From Gnetum montanum (taxonomy: Eukaryota; Streptophyta; Gnetopsida; Gnetales; Gnetaceae): a stretch of DNA of 64,000 bases. Both the position numbers and the translations under genes were made by a program. The stretch spans positions 501,293 through 565,292 of the forward strand of contig MNCI01026285.1 of assembly GCA_015680685.1 (NCBI GenBank), read 5' to 3'. The notes beneath the pieces are model-generated. The model was not told where the DNA came from and made no database searches. It was given only the letters and a program-made list of their open reading frames with translations. Positions 1 through 12,305 of the stretch are shown piece after piece; positions within the stretch are counted from its first letter, which is position 1, and each line of letters starts with the position of its first letter.

Positions 1-2128
1 GTCTTGATCTTGAAGCTTCTTCCACTTATAGTGGGTCACATGGTTGTAATTTCCCTTAAAGCTATAAATAGAGGATTTATTCTAGTTAATTATGGAACCT
101 GAGAGTGTGCAATATTGCTCCACCCTTGATAAGAGGTGGTGCAAATTGGTGGCTGTGTTTTGAACTAGAAAAAAGGAGTCATCGACAAAGTGCATATTGA
201 GAAGCTAACCCCAGTGAGAACTTTAGTTTTAATGTCCAGGTTAATTTTATGACAAAGAAAGTCTGATGCAATGATAAAGAGATAGGGGGCGAGAGGACAA
301 CCTTGGGGCACAGACCTATGTATTGGAAAGGGAGAGGTAATGCCGAAGGTAGTGGCAATTCTTGCAGTAGCATCAGAGAATAAACATTTCACCATATGCA
401 AGAACTTGGGTCCAAAACCTAGTTTGGTCATAGTCTGCAAGATAAAATCCCACTTAATGTTATCATAAGCCTTGGCATAATCTAGTTTCACTAGGAGAAT
501 ATCTTGTCCATCATCCTCAGCCCACTTGAGACCTTCCCACGCCGCTACCACATTGTCTAAAATATATCTACCAGGAACGAATCCTATTTGCTGAGGGGAT
601 ATGATCTAACCGAGAATTTTTTTCAGTCGTAAGGCAAGGCACTTCGCCCAAATTTTATACAGTACATTGAGAAGAGTTATGGGATGCCAATTGGCGATAT
701 TGGTTAGATCCCCAGACTTGGGGAGGAGACGAATTACCCCTTGATTTAGATTGGGCCCAAGGGAACCAGTTAAGAGAGCCTTGTTAATGACCTGCAAAAG
801 ATCCTTGCCAACCAAATCCCAATGATTTTGAAAAAATTCTACTAGAAACCGATCATAACCAGGAGCCTTTCCTCGACTTAACTTGAAACAAGCCTCNNNN
901 NNNNNNNNNNNNNNNNNNNNNNNNNNNNNNNNNNNNNNNNNNNNNNNNNNNNNNNNNNNNNNNNNNNNNNNNNNNNNNNNNNNNNNNNNNNNNNNNNNNN
1001 NNNNNNNNNNNNNNNNNNNNNNNNNNNNNNNNNNNNNNNNNNNNNNNNNNNNNNNNNNNNNNNNNNNNNNNNNNNNNNNNNNNNNNNNNNNNNNNNNNNN
1101 NNNNNNNNNNNNNNNNNNNNNNNNNNNNNNNNNNNNNNNNNNNNNNNNNNNNNNNNNNNNNNNNNNNNNNNNNNNNNNNNNNNNNNNNNNNNNNNNNNNN
1201 NNNNNNNNNNNNNNNNNNNNNNNNNNNNNNNNNNNNNNNNNNNNNNNNNNNNNNNNNNNNNNNNNNNNNNNNNNNNNNNNNNNNNNNNNNNNNNNNNNNN
1301 NNNNNNNNNNNNNNNNNNNNNNNNNNNNNGGGGGAAGAAAAATAGTTGTTGTGTAGTCTGAAAAGATGGAATTTTTGTCGGTCAGGGCTATCATGAATCA
1401 TGATAGATATGGAGATAGGAAGGTGATCAGATAAGGTGGCATGATGATGAACTATAGTGGCAGAGCAAGCTTTCCAAAAGAAGAGGGTGGGGAAATGGAA
1501 CCTATCTAACCTGCTATAGATGAGAGCTTGCCCTAGACGGAGATTGCTCCAAGTAAATCTATTGGGGGGGAGCACACATGGAGTTGTCTGCGTCGTCTGA
1601 GAGGTAAAATATTTTCTTAAATGTAGACTAGGCCTAATACTCGAGATTGGGCAATTGAAGAAATACCCCTCCGAGCTTATCTTGAGGGAATTCTACCATA
1701 TTAAAATCTCCTCCGAATATCCAAGGCATTGGGGGGAGAGAAGTTGCAAGTTCATGCTAAAGGAGAGCCCATTCTGTGGAGTCATTTGGGGCATATATCG
1801 AGCAAATGCCAAAGGGGCCGTGCTGGGATGAGAAGGTGGCCCAGGAAACTCTATGCCCAGAATCTGAACCACTTTGAAGGATTTTAGTTTTCCAATAGGG
1901 TGAGAGGAGAATGGCCGCTCCTGCTTTCCCACATGCATGGGATGTCGCTAGGAGTGAGGAGTGAGGAAGAAACCAATGGGCGGAATAGGATAAAAGGTCG
2001 GTGGAAATCTTAATTTCTTGAAGGAGAATGAAATCAAAAGTCAAATTAAGACTAGATATAAAGTTTTCTGCTCGCTTCTGTCGAAGCCTATCAGTAAGGC
2101 CTCGAACGTTCCAAGAAAGGAGATTCAT
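1..2128 (-). pseudogene. LINE ORF2: endonuclease and reverse transcriptase, broken and partial
   Basis: ORF2 encodes the enzyme that nicks the target and copies the RNA there (target-primed reverse transcription). The start at 2128 begins MNLLSWNVRGL, the classic N-terminus of the AP-like endonuclease, followed by ILLQEIK and later a decayed GGDFNMVE-like block near 1690-1720. After the N run come RT motifs: GKAPGYDRF near 860, a NWHPITLLNVLYKIWAK block near 640-690, KLDYAKAYDNIKW near 470-515, and SVPQGCPLAP near 290-330. The catalytic FVDDS box is at about 174-197 in a shifted frame. Stops and at least two frameshifts separate the parts, so no functional protein is made. The C-terminal part lies beyond the left edge. 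Confidence 0.88.
897..1329. other. assembly gap (433 N)
   Basis: A run of N inside LINE ORF2, between the endonuclease and reverse transcriptase parts. Open frames reported across it are not real sequence. Confidence 1.
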
Positions 2129-3210
2129 GGGGAAACTAGGGGTAGGTTGGATGGGAGGGCAACAAAAGGTTTGGGAGTCAAAGTATCAGTTTCCTTTGTT
2201 CCTGACAGGAGGGAAAAGGAGTTGTTGGTGGGGACAAGGGCCATGGAAGTGTCTAGTGAAGAGGAGGTGGAGGAACAAGTAGAATGAAGGGAAGCTTTAA
2301 CTCATTTCCTACCACTGGCCACCACGAACTCATCCTCCGAGAATGCGTTCTTAACAACGTTTGAGGGGATGACCTGGGTGGAGGTATGAGTACCTGACTA
2401 TTGTTTCTATAGCTTGGAGCGGCTAGACTGAGAGGAGGATTTAGGAGTTGTTGGGAGAGGAGATCCAAATTTAAAGGATATTGAGGATGGGCCTACTCGT
2501 GGTGTGACTAGGGAACCAGTCTTTTGAGAGGCTACAGATTTTTTTTTCCTGGCTAGGATGGGACACGCCGAGATATGATGCTCGGCCCTGTGACAATAGC
2601 TGCATGAGTTTGGAAGGTAAAAATAGTCCACTTTTTGGGTAAAGATTTTTCCACCAGCACCGAGGTTTAATGAGGTCTTCCGATGGGCTATATCTAGTTC
2701 AATACAATAACGGCGAATTTGAGTTCCATTGATCACCTTACAATGATCAGAAATAATAGGGCCCAGGGTGCTAACAATGTCCCTCTCAACAGAGGAGAAA
2801 ATGAGTGGAAGATTGGGCAGTTCTATGTAACAAGTAATTATATTAAAAGCGGGGTCATTGACATTAAAGTCAAAACTCCAGGTGCGTGTGATAAGGGTTG
2901 CATTTCTAGTTGGAAAATTTTTTTGAGAAAGAGCCTTTTCGACCTGGGAAGCATCAGATAATTCTACCAGAATGAAATGACAAGCGTAGTAACGAGCATG
3001 AGAAACCTGAATGCCATGGGGTTGAAGGAGGCTATGGACTTGAGTGTTTAAACTTGGAGACCGTGGTAAAAACCCCACAATTAGGAAAAACAGAAACTGA
3101 GATGTGAAATCTTTAGAAACTGGTTCAAAAATATCATCTACTAAAAGAAAATCAAGTTGAGGTGAGGTAGATGAACTTCCCTGAGGAAATGCTGAAGCTG
3201 ATGAATCCAT
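2125..3210 (-). pseudogene. LINE ORF1, DUF4283-like RNA-binding protein with CCHC knuckle
   Basis: ORF1 proteins of plant L1 elements bind the element RNA. From the ATG at 3210 the first 267 codons are open to 2407. They hold a DUF4283-like region (about residues 20-190) and a zinc knuckle of form C-x2-C-x4-H-x4-C (CSYCHRAEHHISAC) near residue 200, followed by a lysine-rich patch. Beyond the first stop the same frame continues as a serine- and threonine-rich tail, with three in-frame stops in all, to a TGA at 2127-2125. That TGA overlaps the ORF2 start (ATGA). The original protein was therefore probably about 361 residues. The domain call rests on layout and motif by eye. Confidence 0.8.
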
Positions 3211-4019
3211 CTTTGTGACTTGCCCACGCCTAGGGCACGTGCATTCCTGACACCGTTCTGCAACTTAGACTGCAGGAAAACCCTCTCCACTAGTGTGCAC
3301 ATCCACCCACCACGAGCACGGGCCCAGATAGCATGGTAGAAAGAAATAAAATGGCCAAGAGAAACTCAGGAGGTAGAGCAGGAGGGCTCTGGAGCGTAGC
3401 GGCGCCCAACGGGAGAAAAGAGCGTCCAATGGTTAGTTTCTGTTTAGCGTCTGGAGGCAGAGCACTGGAGGGCTCCGCAGCGCAGTGGCAGAGCAGCAGT
3501 GGCAGAGCACAGGAGGCAAAGCGCAGTGGCCTCGATCTGCTCAACAATGGCGGTTATCAAACCCTAGCACCACCTCACGGTAGGCAGATCGCAGTGGCAG
3601 ATCACATTCATCGTTGAGCGTAGTACTTGATTCACACCAAATTAGAATTACGGATCAATTGTTATGGTTATGCTATGCAAGCGGATGTAGTAGAGGCAGC
3701 CGACCCGAGCACCGATCTAGATCTCAATTTTCGCTTAATTTTGACCTCTTCTTTTCTAAATTCTTGTCAATTGGAAAAAACTTTAAAATTTTTCATCAAT
3801 TGACTAAAGATTTTTCCATCATCTGAAGGTAGCAGATTCCGGTGTGGCTGACGGCCGGGGAAGGCAGCAGATTCCAGCACCGACCGACGGTGTTTAGGAG
3901 GTACCAAATTTGGGCGTCGGCAGTGGTAGTTAGCAACCACGGTTGCTGAAAAGCCTACTTCATCATCAACAATGGAGGCGCCTGCACCAGTGGTGGAACA
4001 CAGCCAAAGGGGATCTCAC
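3211..4019. other. GC-rich leader of the LINE and unassigned flank
   Basis: The stretch upstream of ORF1 is clearly richer in G and C than its surroundings and has irregular GGCAGAGCAG-type repeats at about 3440-3540. An AAACCCTAG motif (telo-box like) lies near 3559. The part nearest ORF1 is probably the LINE 5' untranslated region with its internal promoter; this is inferred from position. No coding signal is convincing. The boundary with the AT-rich DNA that begins near 4020 is abrupt. Confidence 0.45.
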
Positions 4020-7000
4020 TAAGAATGTTTATTACCCTTTTGTCTCTTAAATGTCTAAGAATATTGTTACTACTATTTATGACTATATACTATTGGCCTA
4101 TAATGTCTTCAGTGATAAGGGGTTTACTTCCTTTGATTCAGATCTTAATGCTGACAATGTTGAGTTGTAGACTTTTGATGGATAACACTTAATTCAGGTA
4201 GCCAAAATTTTGTTGGAGAGAGATGATATGGAGTAAGGCATAAAGAATTTTTACAAAGTTCATCATACCAAGATGCTAAAGATAAAGATCCCAATCCCAA
4301 TAATTACAAAAAATTATTAATCTTAGAATCAGATACAAGAGATGAAATATGATCCATTATATATAAAGATGGTAAGACATTCCAGAAGCTACATAGAACA
4401 AAATAACATCTATAAACTATCAAATAAGGGCATTTATACAGAGCTAGAGCCAATTTACAATAGTCTCAAATTTATATTTAAGGTGATTTACTTATTTCAT
4501 TTTTGTGCTATGTTTGATATTATACATTATATCATTTCATATTAATAATTTCATATCTTGCAATATTCCAACATTCAAGACTTTACAGGAAAGAAAAGTA
4601 TTTCTTCATATAGATAATGCACTATTTAAGGAAGTGGAATGAAATATTCACAATATATCAGAAAGATACCTTGTAGTATTATCCTATGATTTTATCAAAT
4701 AAAAAACTTAATGAAAATAACCTAATGAACTTGAGTGCAAATCTTTTTAACCCACTAAAGGGCCTTTAATTACATGTAGTTGAAGAATATGCTGACATGA
4801 TGCCATCTAGGGAGATGTATTTTAAACATCTTAAAGAAAAGAATGATGCTTGTAGATTAATAATTAATAGAATAATCACTCTAGATGAGAAATGTGATCA
4901 TATGAAGCATTCTCATTTACTTAAATTAGCTATGGTCCAATTTTTTATGGGCAAAGATTCATCTATTGTACATTGTATAGACCTTAATATCAATAACTTT
5001 TGCAATAGGTATTTAATCTTCTACATCCTAAAATCTTATATTATTCATATTGTAATAGAAAATTTCTTTATTTATTGATTTTACCAATTTGATAAGTATT
5101 AAATTGATAAATACATGTTCATTAGTCTTTTTTGAAATTTGAATTTTACTAAATTTCACATCCCCATTCCCAAATGATGTTGCTGCCTAACAAAGATGGT
5201 GCCTCTTCATAACAAGTGTTATTGTTATCATAACAAGACCTGAAAGAACATGTTGTAATAATAGAGGTGTCTCTTGAGGTAACCTTTGGGGATTTAACCT
5301 AAGGCATTTATACCTAGGTTTAGAGGTTATACCAGCATGAAGTGTTGGCGTTGGTATAGAAAGGTCACAAGAGATAGGTGAAGCGGGACAAGAAGTGGAC
5401 TAGCCATCCCTTCTGGCTAGTATTAGGCCTAACTATGGTTGCAACATTGGATTGCCTCTAATGGATAGATGCTAAAGGAAAAAAACCCCAAGGAACACTC
5501 CTAGAGCATGATCTAGATACACTATTCCATATCAATAAAGCATTTTTTCTTCCTCTTTTTACAAATTCTCTATTATTTCCTTTATGCTAATATTGAATGT
5601 TACATATATTTGATGTTTGGTATATCATCTTCTTACACATAATGTCTAATATAACATATATTTAACATTCCATGACATCTGGGGATGAGATGTCACACTA
5701 AAGAAGAGTGAAAGCTTAAGCCTTATCTTCATTCAATGTTGCATCAACATATAAAGTCTCTATCATCAAAGGAGGATATGTCTACAAAAATCAAGGAGCA
5801 TGATGGTTTTTTCTACTATTGCCAAAATCTATAGTTTTTTAATCTTATGCTAAAAAAATATTAAAAGGAATTTTCATTAATGAAGAAATTAATCATATGC
5901 TATTTTGTTAATGTTAAGAACATAACTATTAAGGACTCTAGTTTTTTGAAAAATTTATTTGAGTTTGTACAAAGAAAAATTGTTGTTTATTCTAAGGTAG
6001 TTATTAATATTGACATGGAGAACTATCACTTATTTAAATTGTTTCTAAATGACTATAAGAACTGTATAGTTAGTAATATCTAGTTCTAATATAATTTACG
6101 TTACCACCACAAAGGAAAAGAAATGTATGTTTTAATTTACTGTTTATTCATAATGGTAGAACCAATCAAGCTTCTCAATGCATTTCTAAAAGATGACTAT
6201 GATATCATGAAAAAGAACATAGTGGATGTAAAATCCATTAAAGATGTTCTTTTAGATGTGGTTGTCCCTAAAGATGTTAATTAAAAGTCATATAAATCAA
6301 TAAACATCTAAAGAAAATCTATCAATTCTTTCTTAATGAAGAATAAGGAAATTATGAAGGGTGTCATATATTGTATCATTATTCTATTGTAGTAGCCTCC
6401 TAAGAGCATTAAATGAATACAGAGACATCTATATCATATCAATATATAATGATTATCTATGATGCTTCCTATGATCTTCAATAGCAAAGCTACTAGCTAC
6501 AATTAATGAGGATCCTTTTGATGCTAAAAATGTAGAGGAGCAATATTGGAGCATTTTGGAAATAAAATACTTATATAAACACATTGTAATAAGTCTAAAA
6601 AATTAGTCCACTAATAAGGTATGCTATGTTAAATTGAATGAATAATATACTTTAAATTATTATATTTATATCATCATTGATAAATAATACATTTATCATA
6701 ATTAGGAAGGCTACATCTTTGATAATGATGAGCTACAAACACAAAAAAAGAATCTAGAAGAAGATGAACATGGAGTTTCTAGATATGTTAATATTATATT
6801 AAAAAAATTATTCTTAGTTTCAAATAAGATAAAAATTACAATATTATTTATCGTTATTACTAAAAGTTTAGAATGTGAAAGGAAAAGAACATGAGAAGGA
6901 AACACATGATGATTATGATGATGATGAAGTAACTGAGATAGATGAGGAATTGGTGTGCTTTTATGTTTATTAATAGGATTAATTTCAAATGAAATTTTTT

Positions 7001-7275
7001 GATTAATGTACTACACTATTTATCTAATATATACATTTCAATTAGGAAACCTATTTCAAAGCCATTAGACAAGACATAGCAAGTAAAGGTTTTGCAAGCA
7101 AGAGTAAGGTCTATATAAAGAAGTATGTTTAATTAATTTCTTATAATGTTATTAATTATTTTTTAAATAGATTTAATTCTTTATATTTCAAGGAGGAACA
7201 CTAGATTATTCAAAGGAACAAAAAAAAGTTACTGCAAACAAGTCAAAGAAATCAAAGACAAATACTTGACATAAA
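4020..7275 (+). pseudogene. decayed intron-containing gene of unknown identity
   Basis: This AT-rich stretch has several exon-like blocks on the plus strand. The clearest are 4022-4300 (open apart from stops at likely CAA/CAG sites), 4720-5010 (ending at a GTATTT donor), 6150-6340, 6480-6620 (ending AAG before GTATGC), 6706-6770, 6870-6950 (acidic, rich in Asp and Glu), 7048-7120, and a lysine-rich last block 7192-7269 that ends in TGA. Acceptor-like AG sites precede several blocks, for example ATTAG before 6706 and 7048. The blocks look like exons of one eukaryotic gene with an acidic then lysine-rich C-terminus. I do not recognise the family. It could be a host pseudogene or a gene fragment carried by a DNA transposon. 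Confidence 0.35.
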
Positions 7276-8965
7276 ATTATGTAATGAATTTAACATCTAG
7301 TAATTTTATATTGAAGAATATACTTAACTGTATACATAATTTTATGTATATTCATATTGATCAAACTCAAAATTCAATCAAATGTCCTGACAAACAAAGT
7401 GTGATTCTGGATTTCATTGCATCATATTATTTCAAATTATAAAAGTAATATAATTATCATGTCTTATTTTGCATTGCTAATAAGAAATAATATTATGTTA
7501 TTTAAGTTATTGCTATATGTCATCTTAGAAAATGTCCAATAACTCTAACATGTTTTCTTTAATTTCTACCAATTAGATGCATTGAAAGAAATACTTTGAA
7601 GTGGAATGATGTAGAAATTTATAAGGCAATGTTCTTGCCAAAATAATGTAATGAGGCATTGTTTATAGTGAATGGCAATGAAATCATAGGAAATAATTTA
7701 AGAATTTTAAGATAAAAATAGGAGATAGAGGGTACAATATTCAGATACTATTTGAAAAAGACGCAATCAATTTTGGAATTTCATTCTTGTTAGCACATTT
7801 TGGCCATTTTGTAGAGCAAGAATATGAAATTAATAGATATAAAAATATATGCATTTGAAAAGAATAACAAATCTTGCCTATTTAATCTTTTGGAAAATTG
7901 ATCTATTTAGTGCTACTCTTTTGGTTGTTAATATTCATATTGAGTTGTCATTGGAAGTATGAGATGAATTATTTCTCAATTCACAGTATCTCTGGATTAT
8001 TGAGTTTAATTGGATACACATGCAATCAATATTTCTTGTTGCTTGAAGTTAAATTGGGTATTCAAGGTAACTCTGTTACAAAGTCCTTATGTTTATAGAT
8101 TTTGGTGGAAACAATCAATTTGGAATAAGCATTTAGAAAAAAAAAAATGCATAGCCTAGATACCAACAATTTGACAAGTGCAAAGTTGAGAAATGTAATG
8201 TAACATTACTAAGAGAGATCCTCTATGATTTTCTACTTTGGAAAGTCAAAGATAATTGAAACTAGGAAATAGTGAAGGTTTACTATTGATCTATGAAATC
8301 ATATCTAAAGTGACTGAGTAGCAATAGATTAGGAGATAATGTTATCAAATCAAGATCCTTGCTCTAACAAGAGCATAAATGATTAACACATCTCATTATT
8401 TTAACCATTGTATCATCAAGTAGATTTTTGCTACCTAAGAAATGACATCTGCTTAAGGAAAAAATCAATTTTTACCAATAACATTGCATCATAGTTCTTC
8501 CCTACACACCATTAAAACTAATGAATTCCTCATTTTCCTATGTGTGAAAATATTAATAGTGACAACTAAAATTTTTTAATGAAAATAGATAATCCTAATG
8601 CATGGCAGTGTTGGCAACATAGCTAGGGTAAAGCCAGAAAACACAAAAAGGCAATTCAATGTTCAATGGCGGTTCAATCGAGCCTAGAGAGGGCCAATTG
8701 GAAATCCTAACAATTATTTGAAATAACCAAATGAAAAATTCCAATCCCAATGCCAACAACAATGGTAGAGGTGATGTCAATGTGGGAGACCATGATGGCT
8801 AGAGATGTGACTTCTACCAATAGTTATGGAGCTAGGAGTGTCAATAGTTGCAAGACAAAGATGAGCCAATAGGTGAAGCTCTAGACATTTCAAAAAACTC
8901 TACAATTGTAGAGCATACATTAATGCACCAAGGATGCCAAATGAGGATATGGTCTTAAGATGTGC
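7276..8965. other. AT-rich DNA without a recognised gene
   Basis: Only short open frames occur here, none with recognisable motifs. A 66-codon plus-strand frame at 7898-8098 is hydrophobic but resembles AT-rich noise. This DNA is the left flank of the element A insertion; the matching right flank resumes at 26322. Confidence 0.5.
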
Positions 8966-8970
8966 CTACT

Positions 8971-10016
8971 TGATGAGACACGATATCGCATAGGCCGTGA
9001 TATCGTAGCAGTCACAATATTGCATCCCATGCGATATCGCGGTCTGTCGCCAACTCTATAAATAAGAGGCAGCTTTCCCTTGTTTCCTCATCCTAGGCTA
9101 GAAGTAGGGAAACTTTGGTAGATTGATCACTCCAGAGATAGAATATTTTCCATGTGCCCACAGTAGGAGTCCTAAAGTGAATGGATCTTTATTCGAGCAA
9201 CATTGTACCTAAACACAAGTTGTGTACAGAAATAAAGATGAACTTCCTGGATAAACCTTGCAATGCATGGAATAGGATTTTATTTTGATGTTATTTATTT
9301 CTTTCTCTCTCTCACCCTTAAACTCGTAGAATGTGGAATGAGTATGACTTGATTACGAGAATCTAAGGATGTGTACGAATAGTCAAGGAATCGGCTGCTC
9401 ATCGCAACGCGGTATGAGTATGACTTGATTACGAGCATCTAAGTGTGACTACTTGGAAACCTAGTGGCATATCCAGGATCTGCACTTGGTAATCCTAGTG
9501 GTAGTTGTGCACAAGGATGTGTATAGTTAGTCAAGGAATCGGCTGCTCATCACACTTAGGNAGCTCTTCATACTTAGGCTAGATTAGCTTTCTCAACCCT
9601 TTCCTCCTAGTTAAGTGCCTCAGTATGACCAGTTCGAGCACATGCGTTACGCGTGGTGATCCCAAGAACGATTAGCATTTGGTACTGCGGTTGCATCGGT
9701 TCAAGGTGTGTACGATAAGTGGGAATAGATGTTGAAGCTAGGTAATTTAGACTTAGTTCATTAGTTAGGGTTATTTAGTTTCTTCAACGCTTCACCACGA
9801 TAGCATAGGAGATAAAACATAAAAGACTATAAAAATTATATACCTAGGACTTAACCATACACCATGATAGCTACATGTAAGTATGGGAAGACATCAAATG
9901 ATTAACCCCAAGTGTTCCATGGGTCGTGTAGGCACGTACTCTGTGGAGTTCAACCGGATCACCCATGCTACGCTCGTTTTGTATGGTTAAGTGTAGGGGT
10001 GCCTTGCCACTCATCA
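8971..10016 (+). repeat. 5' LTR of element A
   Basis: The LTR is about 1046 bp and runs from TGATGAGACA to ACTCATCA. A TATA box, CTATAAATAA, is at 9057-9066 and marks the likely start of the R region. Upstream of it, U3 has several copies of the palindrome GATATCGC. The R/U5 part has a local duplication: a block around GATTACGAG...ATCTAAG occurs near 9352 and again near 9428, and a block around TCAAGGAATCGGCTGCTCATC occurs near 9380 and 9530. A single N lies at 9561. Confidence 0.93.
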
Positions 10017-10017
10017 T

Positions 10018-10035
10018 TGGCGCCACTGCCAGGGA
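10018..10035 (+). promoter_or_regulatory. primer binding site of element A (tRNA-Asp type)
   Basis: TGGCGCCACTGCCAGGGA begins two bases after the LTR end. It matches the complement of the plant tRNA-Asp 3' end with two or three mismatches. Minus-strand DNA synthesis would start here. Confidence 0.85.
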
Positions 10036-10163
10036 CTAAGTGTTTGTGCGCTGAATATAACATAAAGGATATCACTCACATCGTTGGGAGCCTAACCGAA
10101 CCTTTGAGTTAATTAATTAAATAAGAATTTATATAACGGTAATTAGCACACCGATAAGACACT

Positions 10164-12300
10164 ATGTCTTCTTCTTCTTCTCATAAGAGCAACTCACCAC
10201 CTAAGGATAATACAAAGAACAGTCGATAGTCATAAACACATAGCCGAAATCAACCAAGTCCTAAACAATACAAGATAGTTTATACTCATCCCTATGAGTA
10301 TATTTCAAACTTTACCTTTATCCTCCATCAAGATGAACAACTACAATGGAGAGATTTGCAAGGTAACATCGTGTTACCCCCAGATCGATTAGTCTCTAAC
10401 ATGCTTTTCTGTGCTTTGGCACAGATTGGCATGACAGAATCGTATGCAGAATACATTGCGAAAGACTTTGATTTAATGGATTACTATCCCATAGAAGCAC
10501 AATGTATGAGGGATGCAAGGCAGGAGAGCCAACATACATTGTTGAAAGGAAAAGAGGTCCCACATGTCCTTAGTGATACTAGAGATGGTGAACCACTTAC
10601 AACAAGTTCTGTATCAAGAGATGGTCCACCTCCTAATGATGGTGAGGAGGCTGGGTATCAAAACCTACGATCAATGATACATAACCCTGGTTCTGATGCC
10701 CATGAACACCAACTGTTCATAGAGGGAACAACAACTCATGCTAAGGATAGGCACTTAGATCATCACCACGATCAGGGCCGTAGCAGTCGAAGAGAAGGCA
10801 AGAAACATCGTCATGGTGATGGTTACCCTTCTTCTTTTCCTTCTTTACATCACTCATCCTCTCCTTCCACATCTGGGCACAGCCATCATAAACAAAATGG
10901 AGAGGATAAAGGTAGAAAAAATGAGAGATCTCGATGAGAAAGTTGAGAGAGAGGAAAAGGGTAAGGATGTAGTGAAAGTAGGGAACAATGGAGACATCAT
11001 AGGCGTCATGAAAGAGATGATCATGAAGAGCCCCTAATTGCAACCTAAAGTATGCTTGATATAATGGAGGTAGTTAGAATTCCAACAAGGCATTTAAAGG
11101 ATAGTCAGATTAGGCGTTTAGACATGAACAACATCCCATGATTTGAAGGAGGATACAACGTAGACCCACAAAATCATTTAAAGGAATTCCACGATGCCTG
11201 CGCCTTGTAAAATATAGAAAATGAGTGGAAAAAACTTAACTTATTCCCAAGGATACTCATCAAGGAAGCAGAGAGTTGGTACCAGTCCTTAGAACTAGGA
11301 ACCATCAGGAGGTGGAGTACGATGATAGAACTCTTCAACGATAAGTATCAAACGTACTCCCGAGTGTCTAATTTGTGTAAGCAGATCCAAGGATGGAAGC
11401 AAGGTACTCATGAACCCTTGGATGCTGTCATTGCCTGCTACTACACATTGTTAGATCGTTGCCCAGGCCATGGATACGCTCAGTGGGATCAACTTCGCCA
11501 CATCATGGATGGGCTAAGGCATGAAACTAGAAGAACCCTTGGGACTTATGCCCAAGGAAGACTCTCACAACTTAGAGCCCATGAAGTATAGAGCTTGTTG
11601 AAATAAGTAGAAAAAGAAGAAGGTGAGCTATGCAAAAGGGAATGTACGGAAGAATATAACCGTGATCCCTCTCTTCGAAAGAAGGGAGTGAAATTTTACG
11701 ATGAAGAGGATGAGTCACCAATCGAAGAGTTGGTGAACAAAAAGACCTTGCCAGTTCAAAAGCTCACAATAGAAATAGTGGCTAAGGTAGATGATGTATG
11801 GAGTTCCTTAGAATCTAAAATTGAAAGTGTCTTAAAAATTGTAGAAGAGTCTAAGGTAGAACAAAGTAGTGACAAAGGTAAGACAAAGTGGAGAGATTTA
11901 GGCCCTGTACATAACAAGGGTAAGGGGAAAATCACTAACTCTGATGGGGTTGTGGATTTAGACACAGAAGATGACAGTGGATGTGAGATCTCCCACTATG
12001 ACCATCCTAAGGGATTTTTCCCAATCATCTTACATCTACAGGAGTCTGGGGTGTATGCACTTAATCCAAGACTTAATCAACAACAAACACCTTGTAGGTT
12101 ACATTATCCCCAAGGTAACCCAAGGCAGTTCCACCAACCATTAACATATTATCCAAGTGGAACTTCCCCACAACCCATCAGACAGCATCAATAGTGGCAA
12201 TACCCACAGTCATGGGGGATGCCATCGCTGAAACATTAGTACCCTTACCGGTAGCTTGACCCTTATGGATATTATGGGAAGTAGCCAATTTCCCCAAGTG
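10164..12300 (+). pseudogene. Element A gag, 5' part (split by element B)
   Basis: Gag forms the virus-like particle of the element. The first ATG after the primer site (10164) opens a serine-rich N-terminus; the frame then continues through stops to about 12300. Recognisable parts are a conserved N-terminal block near 10280-10400 that is shared with C (FTFILHQDEQL), a histidine- and arginine-rich low-complexity stretch (10730-10930), the retrotransposon gag core near 11160-11590 (SWYQSLELG, then FNDKYQTYSRV) and an acidic tail. Element C has a close relative from 39233 downward. The frame is interrupted by stops, several at CAG or CAA positions as judged against C, and by the insertion of B at 12305. 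The remainder resumes at 22407. Confidence 0.85.
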
Positions 12301-12305
12301 ACTCT

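Larger units (their letters stand above)
1..3600 (-). mobile_element. L1-type LINE (non-LTR retrotransposon), partial, decayed
   Basis: The order on the minus strand is ORF1 with a zinc knuckle, then an AP-type endonuclease, then a reverse transcriptase, which is the layout of plant L1 elements. The element enters from its 5' end near 3600 and runs off the left edge within RT, so the 3' end, any poly(A) tail and the target duplication are outside the window. A 433-base N run (897-1329) lies between endonuclease and RT. ORF2 has several frameshifts and stops, so this copy is inactive. The 5' boundary is a guess, based on the GC-rich leader ending somewhere between 3300 and 4010. Confidence 0.9.

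Noticed and set aside
606-1575. Long open frames across the N run
   Set aside because: They are made mostly of unknown bases; only the RT and endonuclease parts outside the gap are real.
4020-8965. Insertion from a large DNA virus, suggested by AT-richness and short frames
   Set aside because: The blocks have spliceosomal donor and acceptor sites and no recognisable viral core gene was seen.
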